Both the position numbers and the translations under genes were made by a program. From JAGOMX01 sp041738135 (lineage in GTDB: Bacteria; Pseudomonadota; Alphaproteobacteria; JAGOMX01): a DNA stretch of 64,000 nt. Location of the stretch: contig JBGSQK010000029.1 in the NCBI GenBank assembly GCA_041738135.1, positions 48,623 through 112,622 of the forward strand. Reading direction: 5' to 3'. Below, in pieces: positions 26,047-35,088 of the stretch. The notes beneath the pieces were generated by a model that did not search any database, was not told the origin of the DNA, and worked only from the letters and a program-made list of their open reading frames with translations. Every line of letters starts with the position of its first letter. Position 1 is the stretch's first letter.

Positions 26047-26203
26047 GACCAGTCCTTGCGCTTTAAAGTAGATTCTTACACCATCTTACCGTATATTTTG
26101 GCCTATGGCTCTTAACAAATCTTTAAAGTGGGGTAGAAATTTCGGCTATGAATTATTTTTATTTTATACCAAGCAAAATTGCGGGTCGGCTTGAGAAGGA
26201 AAC

Positions 26204-26227
26204 AGTGGGTAAAGCGGTTTACCCACT
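26204..26227. other. Perfect 10-bp hairpin in divergent intergenic region
   Basis: AGTGGGTAAA GCGG TTTACCCACT. It lies between the divergent histidine-kinase and ppiD-like genes (26047-26396). Neither side has a T-run, so it may be an operator or RNA structure. The rest of the gap shows no gene. Confidence 0.4.
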
Positions 26228-26396
26228 AAGGGTTAAGCTAGCGTCAGCTTATGTAGTTGAGGCCTAAGATCCGCTTATCAAACGGGGTAGAACTGACTAT
26301 TAATGAAATTAATCATGAATCGGCAATAAAGCTGTTGCCCAAACGCTTTAAGATTATTACTATGGGCTACTGAATTAACAAAAGAAGGTTTGCAAG

Positions 26397-28001
26397 ATGT
26401 TACAAAACATGCGTGAAGCGTCAAAATCCTGGGTCGTCAGAGCTTTTTTCGCTGTATTAGTATTTGCCTTTGTATTTTTATGGGGCGTCGGAGACGTATT
26501 TACACCCGGTCGCATGACTGACCAAAGTGTGGCAACGGTGGGTAACGTTTCTATAACCATGAGTGAGTTTCGTAAAGAAACAAAAGTAAAGGCCATGCAA
26601 ACTCAGCAACGGACAGGTCAACAGATTGATGAAGGCCTCATCCAGCAACAAGCTTTGCAGGATCTTATTGTGGATGCGTTACTGGATCAAGAAGCAGATC
26701 ATCTGGGTTTGGCCGTTTCCGACCAACAAGTCGTTGAGATGATCACATCGGCTGGAGCTTTTAAAGATCAAGCTGGCCAGTTCAGTCGACAGATTTTTGA
26801 GGGTTATGCGCGCAATGATGGTTTGACACCAAAAGATTTCGAGGAAAGCCTCCGTAAAGAAATGCGGCGGAATCAGCTGACTCAGTTGGTCACCACTGGT
26901 ATCAGTTTGCCTAATGCTTATGTAACACCCCTTTATAAGTGGCAACATGAAAAGCGTACAGTGGATTGGGCGACCATTTCTCCAGCTAGTTTCACTAAAT
27001 TACCTGCACCCAAAACAGAAGAACTGCAAGCTTATTATGAAGGTCATCACGATGAATTCACTCGGCCGCAAGAACGGGATGTGACCATAGTGATCATGGC
27101 GGAACCAGCTTTACGCGCAAAAGTTAAGCTGACTGACGAAGATATGCAAGCAGGCTTTGCTGCTCGCCAAGGAACGCTGAAGGGCCCCTTACCCACAAAG
27201 GCTGAAAGCGACAAGATTCTGGAAGAGCTGAAGGCTGAAAAGTCTATGGACGAGTTCAATCGCTTGACCACGCTGGTTGAAGACAATCTGGCTGGCGGCG
27301 TGACTTTGGAAGAACTGGCACAAAAACATGATCTGAGACTGGTTAAGGTTGAAGGCTTGCGTAAGGATGGCGGTAATCGCAATAAGGCAAATCTTTCACC
27401 GGATGTGCTGATTGAAACCATCGAGCAAGGCTTTAAGATGGAATCGGGCGATGACCCTTTCCTGTCGCAGCTGGGTAATGGCGAATATATTGCTGCTCGC
27501 GTAGATAAGATCCATGAATCCAAACTTCTCCCTTACGAGGAAGTATCAAAGGATATCTTAGCAATCGTCACTTCTGAAAATCAGCAGAAAGCTGCAAAAG
27601 AATTGGCTAATGGCATGGTGGAGAAGATCAATAGCGGTGGGCAATTGGCGCAAGTGGCCAAGGAAAACAAGCTTGAGATGAAGACCGGTGTGGTTCTGAC
27701 GAGAACCGATCAAAAAGATCAGAACATTTCCCGCGGCTTGCGTGCTATTGCGTTCCAAACGGATCTGAACAAAGCTGCCGTTGCGCCTGGCGATAAGGGT
27801 AGTTTTGCCGTGGTGGTTCCTCGCTCAATCGCGGCGCCTAAGGCTGAAGAGATGAAGGACGAGGACGTTAAAAAGTTTAAAACAGCTTTGGAGCAGAATA
27901 TGGTTAATGATATGTACCAACAGTATCTGACATCCTTGCAAAGACGTTATAAGGTTTCTTATAATGAAACTGTGCTGAAGAGCTTGCAGCAGCAGAAGTA
28001 A
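26397..28001 (+). CDS. SurA_N/PpiD-like periplasmic peptidyl-prolyl isomerase
   Basis: A 534-residue inner-membrane-anchored foldase. A short cytoplasmic N-terminus, a single helix (VVRAFFAVLVFAFVFLWGVGDVF), then the SurA_N-type chaperone region (SVATVGNVSITMSEFRKE, DLIVDALLDQEADHLGL, SDQQVVEMI). The parvulin domain region (about 220-400) is diverged, as in many alphaproteobacterial PpiD proteins, and may have lost isomerase activity. It helps outer-membrane and periplasmic proteins fold as they leave the Sec channel. It has its own gap upstream; not part of an operon with triosephosphate or trp genes as in some relatives. Confidence 0.85.
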   Translation: MLQNMREASKSWVVRAFFAVLVFAFVFLWGVGDVFTPGRMTDQSVATVGNVSITMSEFRKETKVKAMQTQQRTGQQIDEGLIQQQALQDLIVDALLDQEADHLGLAVSDQQVVEMITSAGAFKDQAGQFSRQIFEGYARNDGLTPKDFEESLRKEMRRNQLTQLVTTGISLPNAYVTPLYKWQHEKRTVDWATISPASFTKLPAPKTEELQAYYEGHHDEFTRPQERDVTIVIMAEPALRAKVKLTDEDMQAGFAARQGTLKGPLPTKAESDKILEELKAEKSMDEFNRLTTLVEDNLAGGVTLEELAQKHDLRLVKVEGLRKDGGNRNKANLSPDVLIETIEQGFKMESGDDPFLSQLGNGEYIAARVDKIHESKLLPYEEVSKDILAIVTSENQQKAAKELANGMVEKINSGGQLAQVAKENKLEMKTGVVLTRTDQKDQNISRGLRAIAFQTDLNKAAVAPGDKGSFAVVVPRSIAAPKAEEMKDEDVKKFKTALEQNMVNDMYQQYLTSLQRRYKVSYNETVLKSLQQQK

Positions 28002-28010
28002 GTTTTGTTT

Positions 28011-28126
28011 CACCTCTCCCCTTGTGGGAGAGGTCGGCCGAAGGCCGGGTGAGGTTTAAACACTGCTTTTATGTACCCCTCACCCCTGCGCTGCGCTCCG
28101 GACCTCTCCCACAAGGGGAGAGGTGA
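28011..28126. repeat. Class C palindromic repeat, copy 3
   Basis: CACCTCTCCCCTTGTGGGAG ... ggccgaaggccgggtgagg, mirrored by cccctcacccctgcgctgcg... and GACCTCTCCCACAAGGGGAG aggtg. It starts ten bases after the ppiD-like stop codon. Confidence 0.85.
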
Positions 28127-28157
28127 AGTTGGTGGCCCTGCTCCACCCCCAGTCCTT

Positions 28158-28186
28158 TTGACTTAAATTCACATACGCGTTAGAAT
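28158..28186 (+). promoter_or_regulatory. Sigma-70-type promoter of LRR gene
   Basis: TTGACT (28158-28163), 17-bp spacer, TAGAAT (28181-28186). Transcription would begin near 28193, which excludes the upstream in-frame ATG-like start at 28189 and supports ATG 28207. Confidence 0.65.
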
Positions 28187-28206
28187 ATTTGGGACTGGAG
28201 CAACCA

Positions 28207-28929
28207 ATGCATTTATTCTATACACTCATACTCATATTTGTTTTGTCTGTGACCGTAGAAAGTTCAGCCCCGTCAAACGATGTGGTTGAGGTCCGGCAGC
28301 GCCAAGCATCTGTTGATGAGAATATCGGCATCATGCTCAGCAGCCATTACCGCGGCCGCTATACCCTAAGCTTTTATAATAACGCCATAGCTGAAGATGG
28401 CGAGTCAGCTTTTGTTCAAGATAAACAGCATCTGACATCCGTGCCTATAAGACTTTCAAAACTGACCAAACTGGCTAAGCTGTCTTTAAGCTTCAATAGA
28501 ATCGGTCATTTTCCGCCAGCCATGTCGCATCTGGAAAACCTGACGCATTTGAGATTGTCACACAATAGGCTCCCCTCGTTTCCTTTTAGCATTCAAAAAC
28601 TCCCTAAATTGAAGGTTTTAGATTTATCCTATAATTACATAGACATCATACCTGACTGGGTAAATAACTTTTATGACCTGACGTATTTGAATGTAACATT
28701 TAACAACATTCCTACGCTTCCTATAAACATTCTCCATCTACCCTCCCTGGAATTTCTGCATCTGAAAGGCAAAGAGCCAGATGATCAACTAGTAAGTATG
28801 ATCAAAGAATTTGACCCGCAACGTCAGAAAATTGAAGACAATCCCAACCTGGACCTGAGTCAAGGTAAAGATCGGGACATGGTGATGGTTCTGTATAATA
28901 GAGGCGTCGTGGTTTTTTGTTTTAATTAA
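28207..28929 (+). CDS. Secreted leucine-rich-repeat protein
   Basis: A 240-residue protein with a signal peptide (MHLFYTLILIFVLSVTVESS) and about five leucine-rich repeats of 23 residues between residues 75 and 190: LTKLAKLSLSFNRIGHFPPA, LENLTHLRLSHNRLPSFP, LPKLKVLDLSYNYIDIIP, FYDLTYLNVTFNNIPTLP, LPSLEFLHLKG. The N-terminal domain (30-75) is unrelated to LRRs. LRRs bind proteins; in host-associated bacteria exported LRR proteins often act on host targets, which is inference here. The DNA shows its own promoter and lies between class C and class B repeats. Confidence 0.78.
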   Translation: MHLFYTLILIFVLSVTVESSAPSNDVVEVRQRQASVDENIGIMLSSHYRGRYTLSFYNNAIAEDGESAFVQDKQHLTSVPIRLSKLTKLAKLSLSFNRIGHFPPAMSHLENLTHLRLSHNRLPSFPFSIQKLPKLKVLDLSYNYIDIIPDWVNNFYDLTYLNVTFNNIPTLPINILHLPSLEFLHLKGKEPDDQLVSMIKEFDPQRQKIEDNPNLDLSQGKDRDMVMVLYNRGVVVFCFN

Positions 28930-28972
28930 GGTCCGTATGTCTAAAAAGTTTGTAACCACTCACCAAAAAACT

Positions 28973-29123
28973 CGTCATCCAGAGCGCGCCTCCGCATTGA
29001 GGAAGCGAAGGATTGATCCAGCGTATGCGAGCTCCGTATTAAAGTACGATCGAGTTCGCAAACGCTCACACTTTTGCGCTGGATCCCACGCAGCAACGCT
29101 TCGCTTATGCTGCTCTGGATGAA
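28973..29123. repeat. Class B palindromic repeat, copy 2
   Basis: CGTCATCCAGAGCGCGCCTC ... mirrored by ...GCTTATGCTGCTCTGGATGA, with ggatccagcg-type pairs inside. It is in inverse orientation to copy 1 (the gcgcgcc arm is on the left). It separates the LRR gene from the 3' end of tamB. Confidence 0.85.
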
Positions 29124-29149
29124 GGGAATTGGTGAAAGGTTACAAAATT

Positions 29150-31846
29150 TTAATAATCCCAGTTATAGTTCACTGACACACCATCCGATGACCCTGCGAA
29201 GCCGTGTTCGGCTTTGACGCTGATGTTTTTGTTCACCTCTACCTCTAGCTCCACGTTTGAGTCTTCGGGTTTCATGCCTTGGTTTAAGTTTACTCGGATT
29301 TGATCGCCCAAGCGTTTGCTCACTTTTAAACTGTAGGTGCCTTCTGTGGGGCCGGCTCCGAAGCTGAGTTGATCTAGGCCTAAGTTATCTGTGATGAGGG
29401 TGAAAAAGTCCAGATCGGCGCCGATGCCTTTGTAGGCAGCCAGGGCTCTTGCTAATTGTACGGCTTCGATGGGTGACAGTTTTGATTTGTCTTTGCCGAA
29501 GAACAAGATGGAGAGGATTTCATCTTTGGGCAACGCCGGTTGGGATTGCAAGTCTATGTTGGGCTTATTGACCCTGCCCACAATGCCTATGGTTACCTCA
29601 ATGTCCTGCTTTTTCAATATGCCCGTGGTGTCGATGTATGGGATATTATCGCCTGAACCGTCAAACTTGATGGAGCCTTTGGTTAACTCAACAGTTTGCC
29701 CTAGAAAATTCATCTGACCCACATCTACGCTCAACTTGCCGAAGATGCGTGGCAGGTCAAAGTCGCCTTTTAACTCCAACTTACCCTTCCAAGTGGATGT
29801 GAGTCCTCGTCCATTTATCTTCAGTACAGGAGGAAACTTGAGAACCAAATCTAAACCAGGATTGAATCCAGCACTTTTACTCGTTGCCTGAGAGATTTCA
29901 GGTAGATCCAAGGGTTTCCTGATTCTGGGGTTTTTCACATTCAATTCTAACCTGGTAGATTTAATCTGAGGGGCGATGCTATAGGACCCTTCGTCTACTG
30001 TGATTTCGCCTGTTACAACCGCTTTATCTGGCTGGCCTTTAAGGCTCACATCGGCGGTACGCGCTACCATGGACATCTGATCAGAAGTAAGCAAGTGAAC
30101 CTGTTCACCCTTCAAATTGACGGCAAACTGTTGGCTGGTAAAATTAAAATCTCCGGTTGCGGTTACTGTGCCGGATTTTAGATCCTTGGCCGAAGCACTA
30201 ACAATACGTACACGTTCTTTATCGGCGGCTAGCTTAATATTAATATCTTTAAATGCTGTACCATAGTGCACTTTTTCGTAAGTGCCTCCGTTGATTTCAG
30301 CAGAGCCTTCAAGGCGAATTTTATCCATGGGGCCGCTGACGTTCATGTTAATTTTCATTTTGCCCTTGGTTATGTCATCCTCATCCAAAATCAATCGAGA
30401 AAAAGTTAAAATATCGATCTCACCGCTGGCTTTAAAATTAAGCTGATTGGACTTCATGGCGCCCTCGATCCTTAATGGCGAATTCATTATGACCAGATTG
30501 ACAGGGGTGATCTCTATGTTGTTTTCCTTCATGGATAAATCAAAGGGCTGACGCAATAATATGGGAATGGAGTCAAATTTACCCTCAAAGGTTTTAACTT
30601 TGAAGTCCTTTTTGGTTTGATTATAATTTATGTCCAAGCTGACGTTTCCAGAGGTCCGGTCACCTTTCATTTGTAGTTTGACATCACCTACTCCGTTCTT
30701 AAACGTACCCACGCAGTTGGTTGATTGAATCTTGCCAAAGGAACCGCTTACATTACTAGCCTTCAATGCAATAGTGCCTTCTGGTTGTTGTAACACGTGC
30801 TGAGCGCTTATCTGACAGTCCATGTCTTGCATACTCATGTCATTGGTGCTGAGATTTTTGCCTTTTGCATCCAGCTTGATGTGGAGCTCGTTGCCGTGTA
30901 AATCAAACTGGGAGTCAAGGATCATTTTTCCTGCAAGGGGAAGATTTCCTATGGCTTTAACGTTATCAAGATCCGCTTTCAAGCCCCCCTTCACATGTAT
31001 GGTCCTTGAGTTATAATTGAGGCTACCCAAGACCTTTAGGCCTTTCACTTGCAGATTAATATCATTCAAATCGACCAGATACCGATTTTGGCGTAGGTTT
31101 GCTCGCAGGGCACTATTAACATTGTTGTGAAGAAAATCGATGTTTATGGGCCCCTCGCCCTTCCAAGGCAGACGAGCGATACTTCCGGTGCCTGATAACT
31201 TGCTGATACTGGTTTCAACATTTTTGAAATGATCGCCTTTCAAATTATACGTCAGGTCAAAATCATTGATGCTTCCCTGCCCTGCTATCTCAAGGGATAA
31301 AGACTGACCCGATAGATCCACATCAATTTGACCTGCATAATTGAGCACGTCGCGTTCAGAATCATATTGTATGCGGCTCTTGGGGAGTGAGGCGGTGATA
31401 AAATAGTTAGGACCTCTCTCTTCAATCAAAGTGGACCCACAGGTGATCTTTAGATCCAAACCGAGGCCCAGTTTTAAGGGAACAAAGGTATCATCTTGGT
31501 CTGGTGGTGTATCAAAAAGGATGCATTCTTCTATATTCAGCTCACCTTCAAGACGCTTCTCAAGCAAAAGGGTTGACGTGTCGGCTTTCAATGTTACATC
31601 GCGTAAATAAAGTTGCGGCTCGTTCCGATCCAGAATCTCGATTTGTCTAAAGTGTATGGTTAATGGGAAATAGCTCTCAATGTCATGGATTTTTATCTTG
31701 TAAGACTGGTTGTTCACATAGCTCAGTGCGGTTTTAATGAGCCGTTCTTTGCCCATGTCCGTGGAGAAATAAACAGCAATGGCGCATGCTACTAGAAGCA
31801 AAAAAAGGAAGAAGAATTTTACTGCGTTGATGCCACCACTGATCAT
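29150..31846 (-). CDS. tamB: Translocation and assembly module protein TamB
   Basis: An 898-residue member of the TamB/DUF490 family: an N-terminal membrane anchor (FFFLFLLLVACAIAVYF), a very long beta-rich periplasmic region, and the conserved C-terminal domain from about 760 (IEVTIGIVGRVNKPNIDLQSQPALPKDEILSILFFGK; LGLDQLSFGAG; VSKRLGDQIRVNLNQGM) ending in an aromatic YNWDY. It spans the periplasm and works with TamA in outer-membrane protein or lipid delivery. Shorter than E. coli TamB (1259). It follows tamA, but a class A repeat of 120 bp lies between them. Confidence 0.92.
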   Translation of the reverse strand: MISGGINAVKFFFLFLLLVACAIAVYFSTDMGKERLIKTALSYVNNQSYKIKIHDIESYFPLTIHFRQIEILDRNEPQLYLRDVTLKADTSTLLLEKRLEGELNIEECILFDTPPDQDDTFVPLKLGLGLDLKITCGSTLIEERGPNYFITASLPKSRIQYDSERDVLNYAGQIDVDLSGQSLSLEIAGQGSINDFDLTYNLKGDHFKNVETSISKLSGTGSIARLPWKGEGPINIDFLHNNVNSALRANLRQNRYLVDLNDINLQVKGLKVLGSLNYNSRTIHVKGGLKADLDNVKAIGNLPLAGKMILDSQFDLHGNELHIKLDAKGKNLSTNDMSMQDMDCQISAQHVLQQPEGTIALKASNVSGSFGKIQSTNCVGTFKNGVGDVKLQMKGDRTSGNVSLDINYNQTKKDFKVKTFEGKFDSIPILLRQPFDLSMKENNIEITPVNLVIMNSPLRIEGAMKSNQLNFKASGEIDILTFSRLILDEDDITKGKMKINMNVSGPMDKIRLEGSAEINGGTYEKVHYGTAFKDINIKLAADKERVRIVSASAKDLKSGTVTATGDFNFTSQQFAVNLKGEQVHLLTSDQMSMVARTADVSLKGQPDKAVVTGEITVDEGSYSIAPQIKSTRLELNVKNPRIRKPLDLPEISQATSKSAGFNPGLDLVLKFPPVLKINGRGLTSTWKGKLELKGDFDLPRIFGKLSVDVGQMNFLGQTVELTKGSIKFDGSGDNIPYIDTTGILKKQDIEVTIGIVGRVNKPNIDLQSQPALPKDEILSILFFGKDKSKLSPIEAVQLARALAAYKGIGADLDFFTLITDNLGLDQLSFGAGPTEGTYSLKVSKRLGDQIRVNLNQGMKPEDSNVELEVEVNKNISVKAEHGFAGSSDGVSVNYNWDY

Positions 31847-31894
31847 TGGGGGGGCTCCTGGGCATTTTTATTAATAGGGGTGTAGCCCCCCACT

Positions 31895-32014
31895 CCCGTC
31901 ATTGCGAGCCCTTCTTGGGGCGTGGCAATCCACTTTGGTGTAGTCGTCTTGCATGGGTTTGCTGCAGCGGAAAAAGTAGATTGCCACGCCCTAAGAAGGG
32001 CTCGCAATGACGGG
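31895..32014. repeat. Class A palindromic repeat, copy 3
   Basis: CCCGTCATTGCGAGCCCTTC ... mirrored by GAAGGGCTCGCAATGACGGG, core GGGGCGTGGCAATCCACTTT / AGTAGATTGCCACGCC. It sits between tamA and tamB, that is, within a presumed transcription unit. Confidence 0.88.
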
Positions 32015-32045
32015 GATAGGGAAATTTCTTGTAAATAAATACCCA

Positions 32046-33836
32046 TCAAAACCCCTGCCCTATGCTTATGTAAAATTGGACCGGCATATCCACGTATTTG
32101 TGGTTGGCTTTTTTCCGGCGCTTGAAAGGCATAGCAATGTCCGCTCTGATGGGGCCAAAACTGGTGAAATATCGGACACCAACACCGGCTCCGAATAGGG
32201 TGTCATTCTTTAGATTGGGCACAGTGCTATGGCTGACGTTGCCGCCTTCGACAAATGCGGCGCCACCCCAATCTTCTAGTACACGGACACGAAGCTCTAC
32301 GCCACCTTCAAGCAATGATTTGCCTCCGGTAGGATCACCCGAAGCATCCAATGGCCCAAGCATTTGGTAACCATACCCACGGACAGAACCACCTCCACCT
32401 GAGTAATACCTTTGGTTGGCAACTACATCGGAAAAGTTAATGCCAGCTATGCTTCCAACCCTTGCCCAGCCAGCCATAACTACTTTGGCCGCCACTGGGT
32501 AATAGTAAGAACCCGATACGATCGATTTAGTCATAAAGTAAGCATCACCAACCCGGCCAAATTTAGGAGTGAAACTGGCATTAATGAGATAGCCCTGCAA
32601 AGGATCTATGATGTCATCCCGCTGATCGTAGGTGAATCCCATAGGAATACCGAATAGGTTGGCTGTCTTTTTTTCACCCTCTTGCTTTGCCCTATCATGG
32701 TCAATGGATACACCGTAGAAGTAATCACTTTTGTCTTCAAATTCATTCCTTAAGACCACGGAACTACCTATGCTCTGGCTGGTATAGGATTCTGTGTCTT
32801 CCTTGACGATGGCAAATGCCGGCACCAGTGTTGTCTTTGGCCATAAAAAATCGGGGACTTCATAATCAAGTTCAAATTTTGATAAAACCTGGCCATAGGT
32901 CAAGGTGGTACGTACACGATCCGCGTTGGAGGTGAGATTCCGATGTGTCCAACCAACCGTTGCACCAAACCCCTCATTCAAGGAGTACTTTAAGCCGGCA
33001 CTGATGGTCCGTGCCTTTCTCTCAGAAATTTTCACCACAAGTGGAACATGTTCGCCATCTTTGTACTCCTCAGGGGTTTCAATAAGGACTGTATCAAATA
33101 ACCTGGTACGTGTTAGCTTTTCGCGATAACGTTCTAATTTTCGATGATCATACACTTCACCTGGTTGCCATGGCACACGATGCTTCACAAAGGATTCAGG
33201 CACGTCTTTCATATTTGTAACAACCACTTCACCGAATTTCATCTTCGGCCCTGGTTCCACATCAATGCTTAAAAGAATCCTCTTTTTACCTTCTACCAGC
33301 TCAACAGAATGGTCCTTAATTTTAGCGTATGGGTAGCCACAGTTGCTAAATTTGTCGATGATGATTCCAAAGGTTTCGTGAATTTTCTCTGCAGAGACAT
33401 ATTTGCCTACTTGTATGGGTAGATCTTCAAAGAAAAAGGGATATACCTCCAGCACATCAGCTTTGGCGTTTCCCATTAATATGCTAATTTTTTTGATTTT
33501 GTAACGACTACCCTTGGTCACTTCAAATGTTATTTGCGTGTGGTAGTTATGTACCTTTTGAGTCACATTTACTTGCGCGTCATACAAACCTTTAGCATCT
33601 AGCATTTGAAGCAATAGTTCGTGATCATCATATATACGCTTGTTTAGATTCTGTTCTGAGTAAAGTGGATTATTTTTGTAAGCTTCGAGACTGGAAATAG
33701 CATTGAACTTCTTTTCAACTGAGCTACCCTCTAGGCCCGTCACGGTAAAATCATACGTGAGTGCATGTAAGGTATCATCGGCAACCGCATTTGTGCATAT
33801 GAGTAGTAATAAAATTAGCCTTAATATCAGTGACAA
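32046..33836 (-). CDS. tamA: Omp85-family outer-membrane protein TamA
   Basis: A 596-residue outer-membrane protein with a signal peptide (LILRLILLLLICTNAVA), three POTRA-type domains (about 25-270; for example GSRYKIKKISILMGN and GPKMKFGEVVVTNMKDVPESFVKHR) and a 16-strand barrel. The barrel has the loop-6 motif GGGGSVRGYGYQ, and the protein ends with a C-terminal beta-signal (QFYISIGQGF). Length and three POTRAs indicate TamA rather than BamA. It works with TamB, encoded next. Start 28 bases after the hemY stop codon on the same strand. Confidence 0.92.
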   Translation of the reverse strand: MSLILRLILLLLICTNAVADDTLHALTYDFTVTGLEGSSVEKKFNAISSLEAYKNNPLYSEQNLNKRIYDDHELLLQMLDAKGLYDAQVNVTQKVHNYHTQITFEVTKGSRYKIKKISILMGNAKADVLEVYPFFFEDLPIQVGKYVSAEKIHETFGIIIDKFSNCGYPYAKIKDHSVELVEGKKRILLSIDVEPGPKMKFGEVVVTNMKDVPESFVKHRVPWQPGEVYDHRKLERYREKLTRTRLFDTVLIETPEEYKDGEHVPLVVKISERKARTISAGLKYSLNEGFGATVGWTHRNLTSNADRVRTTLTYGQVLSKFELDYEVPDFLWPKTTLVPAFAIVKEDTESYTSQSIGSSVVLRNEFEDKSDYFYGVSIDHDRAKQEGEKKTANLFGIPMGFTYDQRDDIIDPLQGYLINASFTPKFGRVGDAYFMTKSIVSGSYYYPVAAKVVMAGWARVGSIAGINFSDVVANQRYYSGGGGSVRGYGYQMLGPLDASGDPTGGKSLLEGGVELRVRVLEDWGGAAFVEGGNVSHSTVPNLKNDTLFGAGVGVRYFTSFGPIRADIAMPFKRRKKANHKYVDMPVQFYISIGQGF

Positions 33837-33864
33837 TAGCTGCTCCCGTTGGGATTCCTTTTAC

Positions 33865-35082
33865 TCATAAATCTAGGATAGTATCTAATACAACCTCGCT
33901 GGAATCTTCAGCTGCCATATGGACCGCCTTTTCCATCCATTCCCGATATCGAGTGTGGTCGGCATGTTGCAATAACTCAAGTCTTGCCATTAAATAAGAA
34001 GCTGTGCGGGACATCTCATGCTTTTCCTGATAGTCATGTAGAGCGGCTCGAGCCCTGCCCCATTCTTGCATCTTCAGAGCGAATTTCGCTAATGCGAGGT
34101 AACTGGTTGCGTCATGCTCGTTATAACTTATCAATTTGCCAGCCGTTTTCATAATAGCTTTGGGATCTGTTTCGTGATCGATAGCCAGGTATTCTTCTAG
34201 CAAATCCATATGTGGCCTTACAGTCCAGCTTTGTTCAATAACTTTTCTGGCCCGTTTGTTGTTGTCAAGCAAACGTAACACTTTGGATGTTTGAACAGCA
34301 ACCTTAGTAAGTTCTGGAGCTAGGCGATGTGCTTGCTCAAGCAACAATTCTTTTTGCTCCAAAGAAGTATTTTTCATATCAGCCTGCTGATAGAATATCA
34401 AAGCACGACACTGCTTAATCGTCTGAGCTGGATATAGCTCAAGACGTTCTGCCTTCTTCAACATCTCCAGACTTAAGTCATATGTCCTTAGCTTCAAAGA
34501 TGTTTTTAACAATTCACGGACGACCCATGGTGATTTGTCGTGTAGGGCATAAATGTTCTGTAATATGCTCTGCGCATCCGATATTTTTCCGTCCTTCAAT
34601 GCGATACGCGCTTCAATCACCCAACTGAGCGTTCTGCCATCATCGGCATTTTTCATGGAATCGCATATTTTGCGGGCTGCATCTAAGCGACCTTCTTGCA
34701 AATTATTATAGGCAAGCAGGCCTTTATGAACAGGGTTGTCGCCCAGATATCTTTCAAACCGATACGCCTCATTCCTTGCCGTTTCATACTCTTCCAGTGC
34801 GGATGAAATAACGGACTGAGTTAGAGCCTTCAAACCTTTTTCAGGCCTCAGTTTTTGGGTATATGCATAAACTCTTGAAGGTAAAAAGATGATGAAGTGC
34901 CATATCTTCATAATGAAGTAGGTCGCTAGGAATACAGCTGTCAGAGCCATAAAACTAACCGCCAGGGTCGTTTCTATGTGATACTCGCCCCAATCCAGGG
35001 CCAAAGATCCAGGTTGAGTAACCAACCAAATGGTCACAGCCACAAAAACGAGGAGTTCTACTATAATGATGAAAATCCGCAT
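33865..35082 (-). CDS. hemY: HemY-like TPR membrane protein
   Basis: A 405-residue inner-membrane protein: two N-terminal helices (IIIVELLVFVAVTIWLVTQPG and VSFMALTAVFLATYFIMKIW) then TPR-like helical repeats. It matches the HemY_N/TPR family found with hemCD in proteobacteria; it is not the Bacillus protoporphyrinogen oxidase of the same name. Its precise role in haem metabolism is unresolved. It lies six bases downstream of the mitofilin-like gene in the hemC-hemD-mic60-hemY order common to alphaproteobacteria. Confidence 0.88.
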   Translation of the reverse strand: MRIFIIIVELLVFVAVTIWLVTQPGSLALDWGEYHIETTLAVSFMALTAVFLATYFIMKIWHFIIFLPSRVYAYTQKLRPEKGLKALTQSVISSALEEYETARNEAYRFERYLGDNPVHKGLLAYNNLQEGRLDAARKICDSMKNADDGRTLSWVIEARIALKDGKISDAQSILQNIYALHDKSPWVVRELLKTSLKLRTYDLSLEMLKKAERLELYPAQTIKQCRALIFYQQADMKNTSLEQKELLLEQAHRLAPELTKVAVQTSKVLRLLDNNKRARKVIEQSWTVRPHMDLLEEYLAIDHETDPKAIMKTAGKLISYNEHDATSYLALAKFALKMQEWGRARAALHDYQEKHEMSRTASYLMARLELLQHADHTRYREWMEKAVHMAAEDSSEVVLDTILDL

Positions 35083-35088
35083 ACCCGA

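Noticed and set aside
10719..32014. The palindromic repeats as a possible CRISPR array
   Set aside because: Copies are kilobases apart and are inverted repeats of 100-165 bp with no regular spacers.
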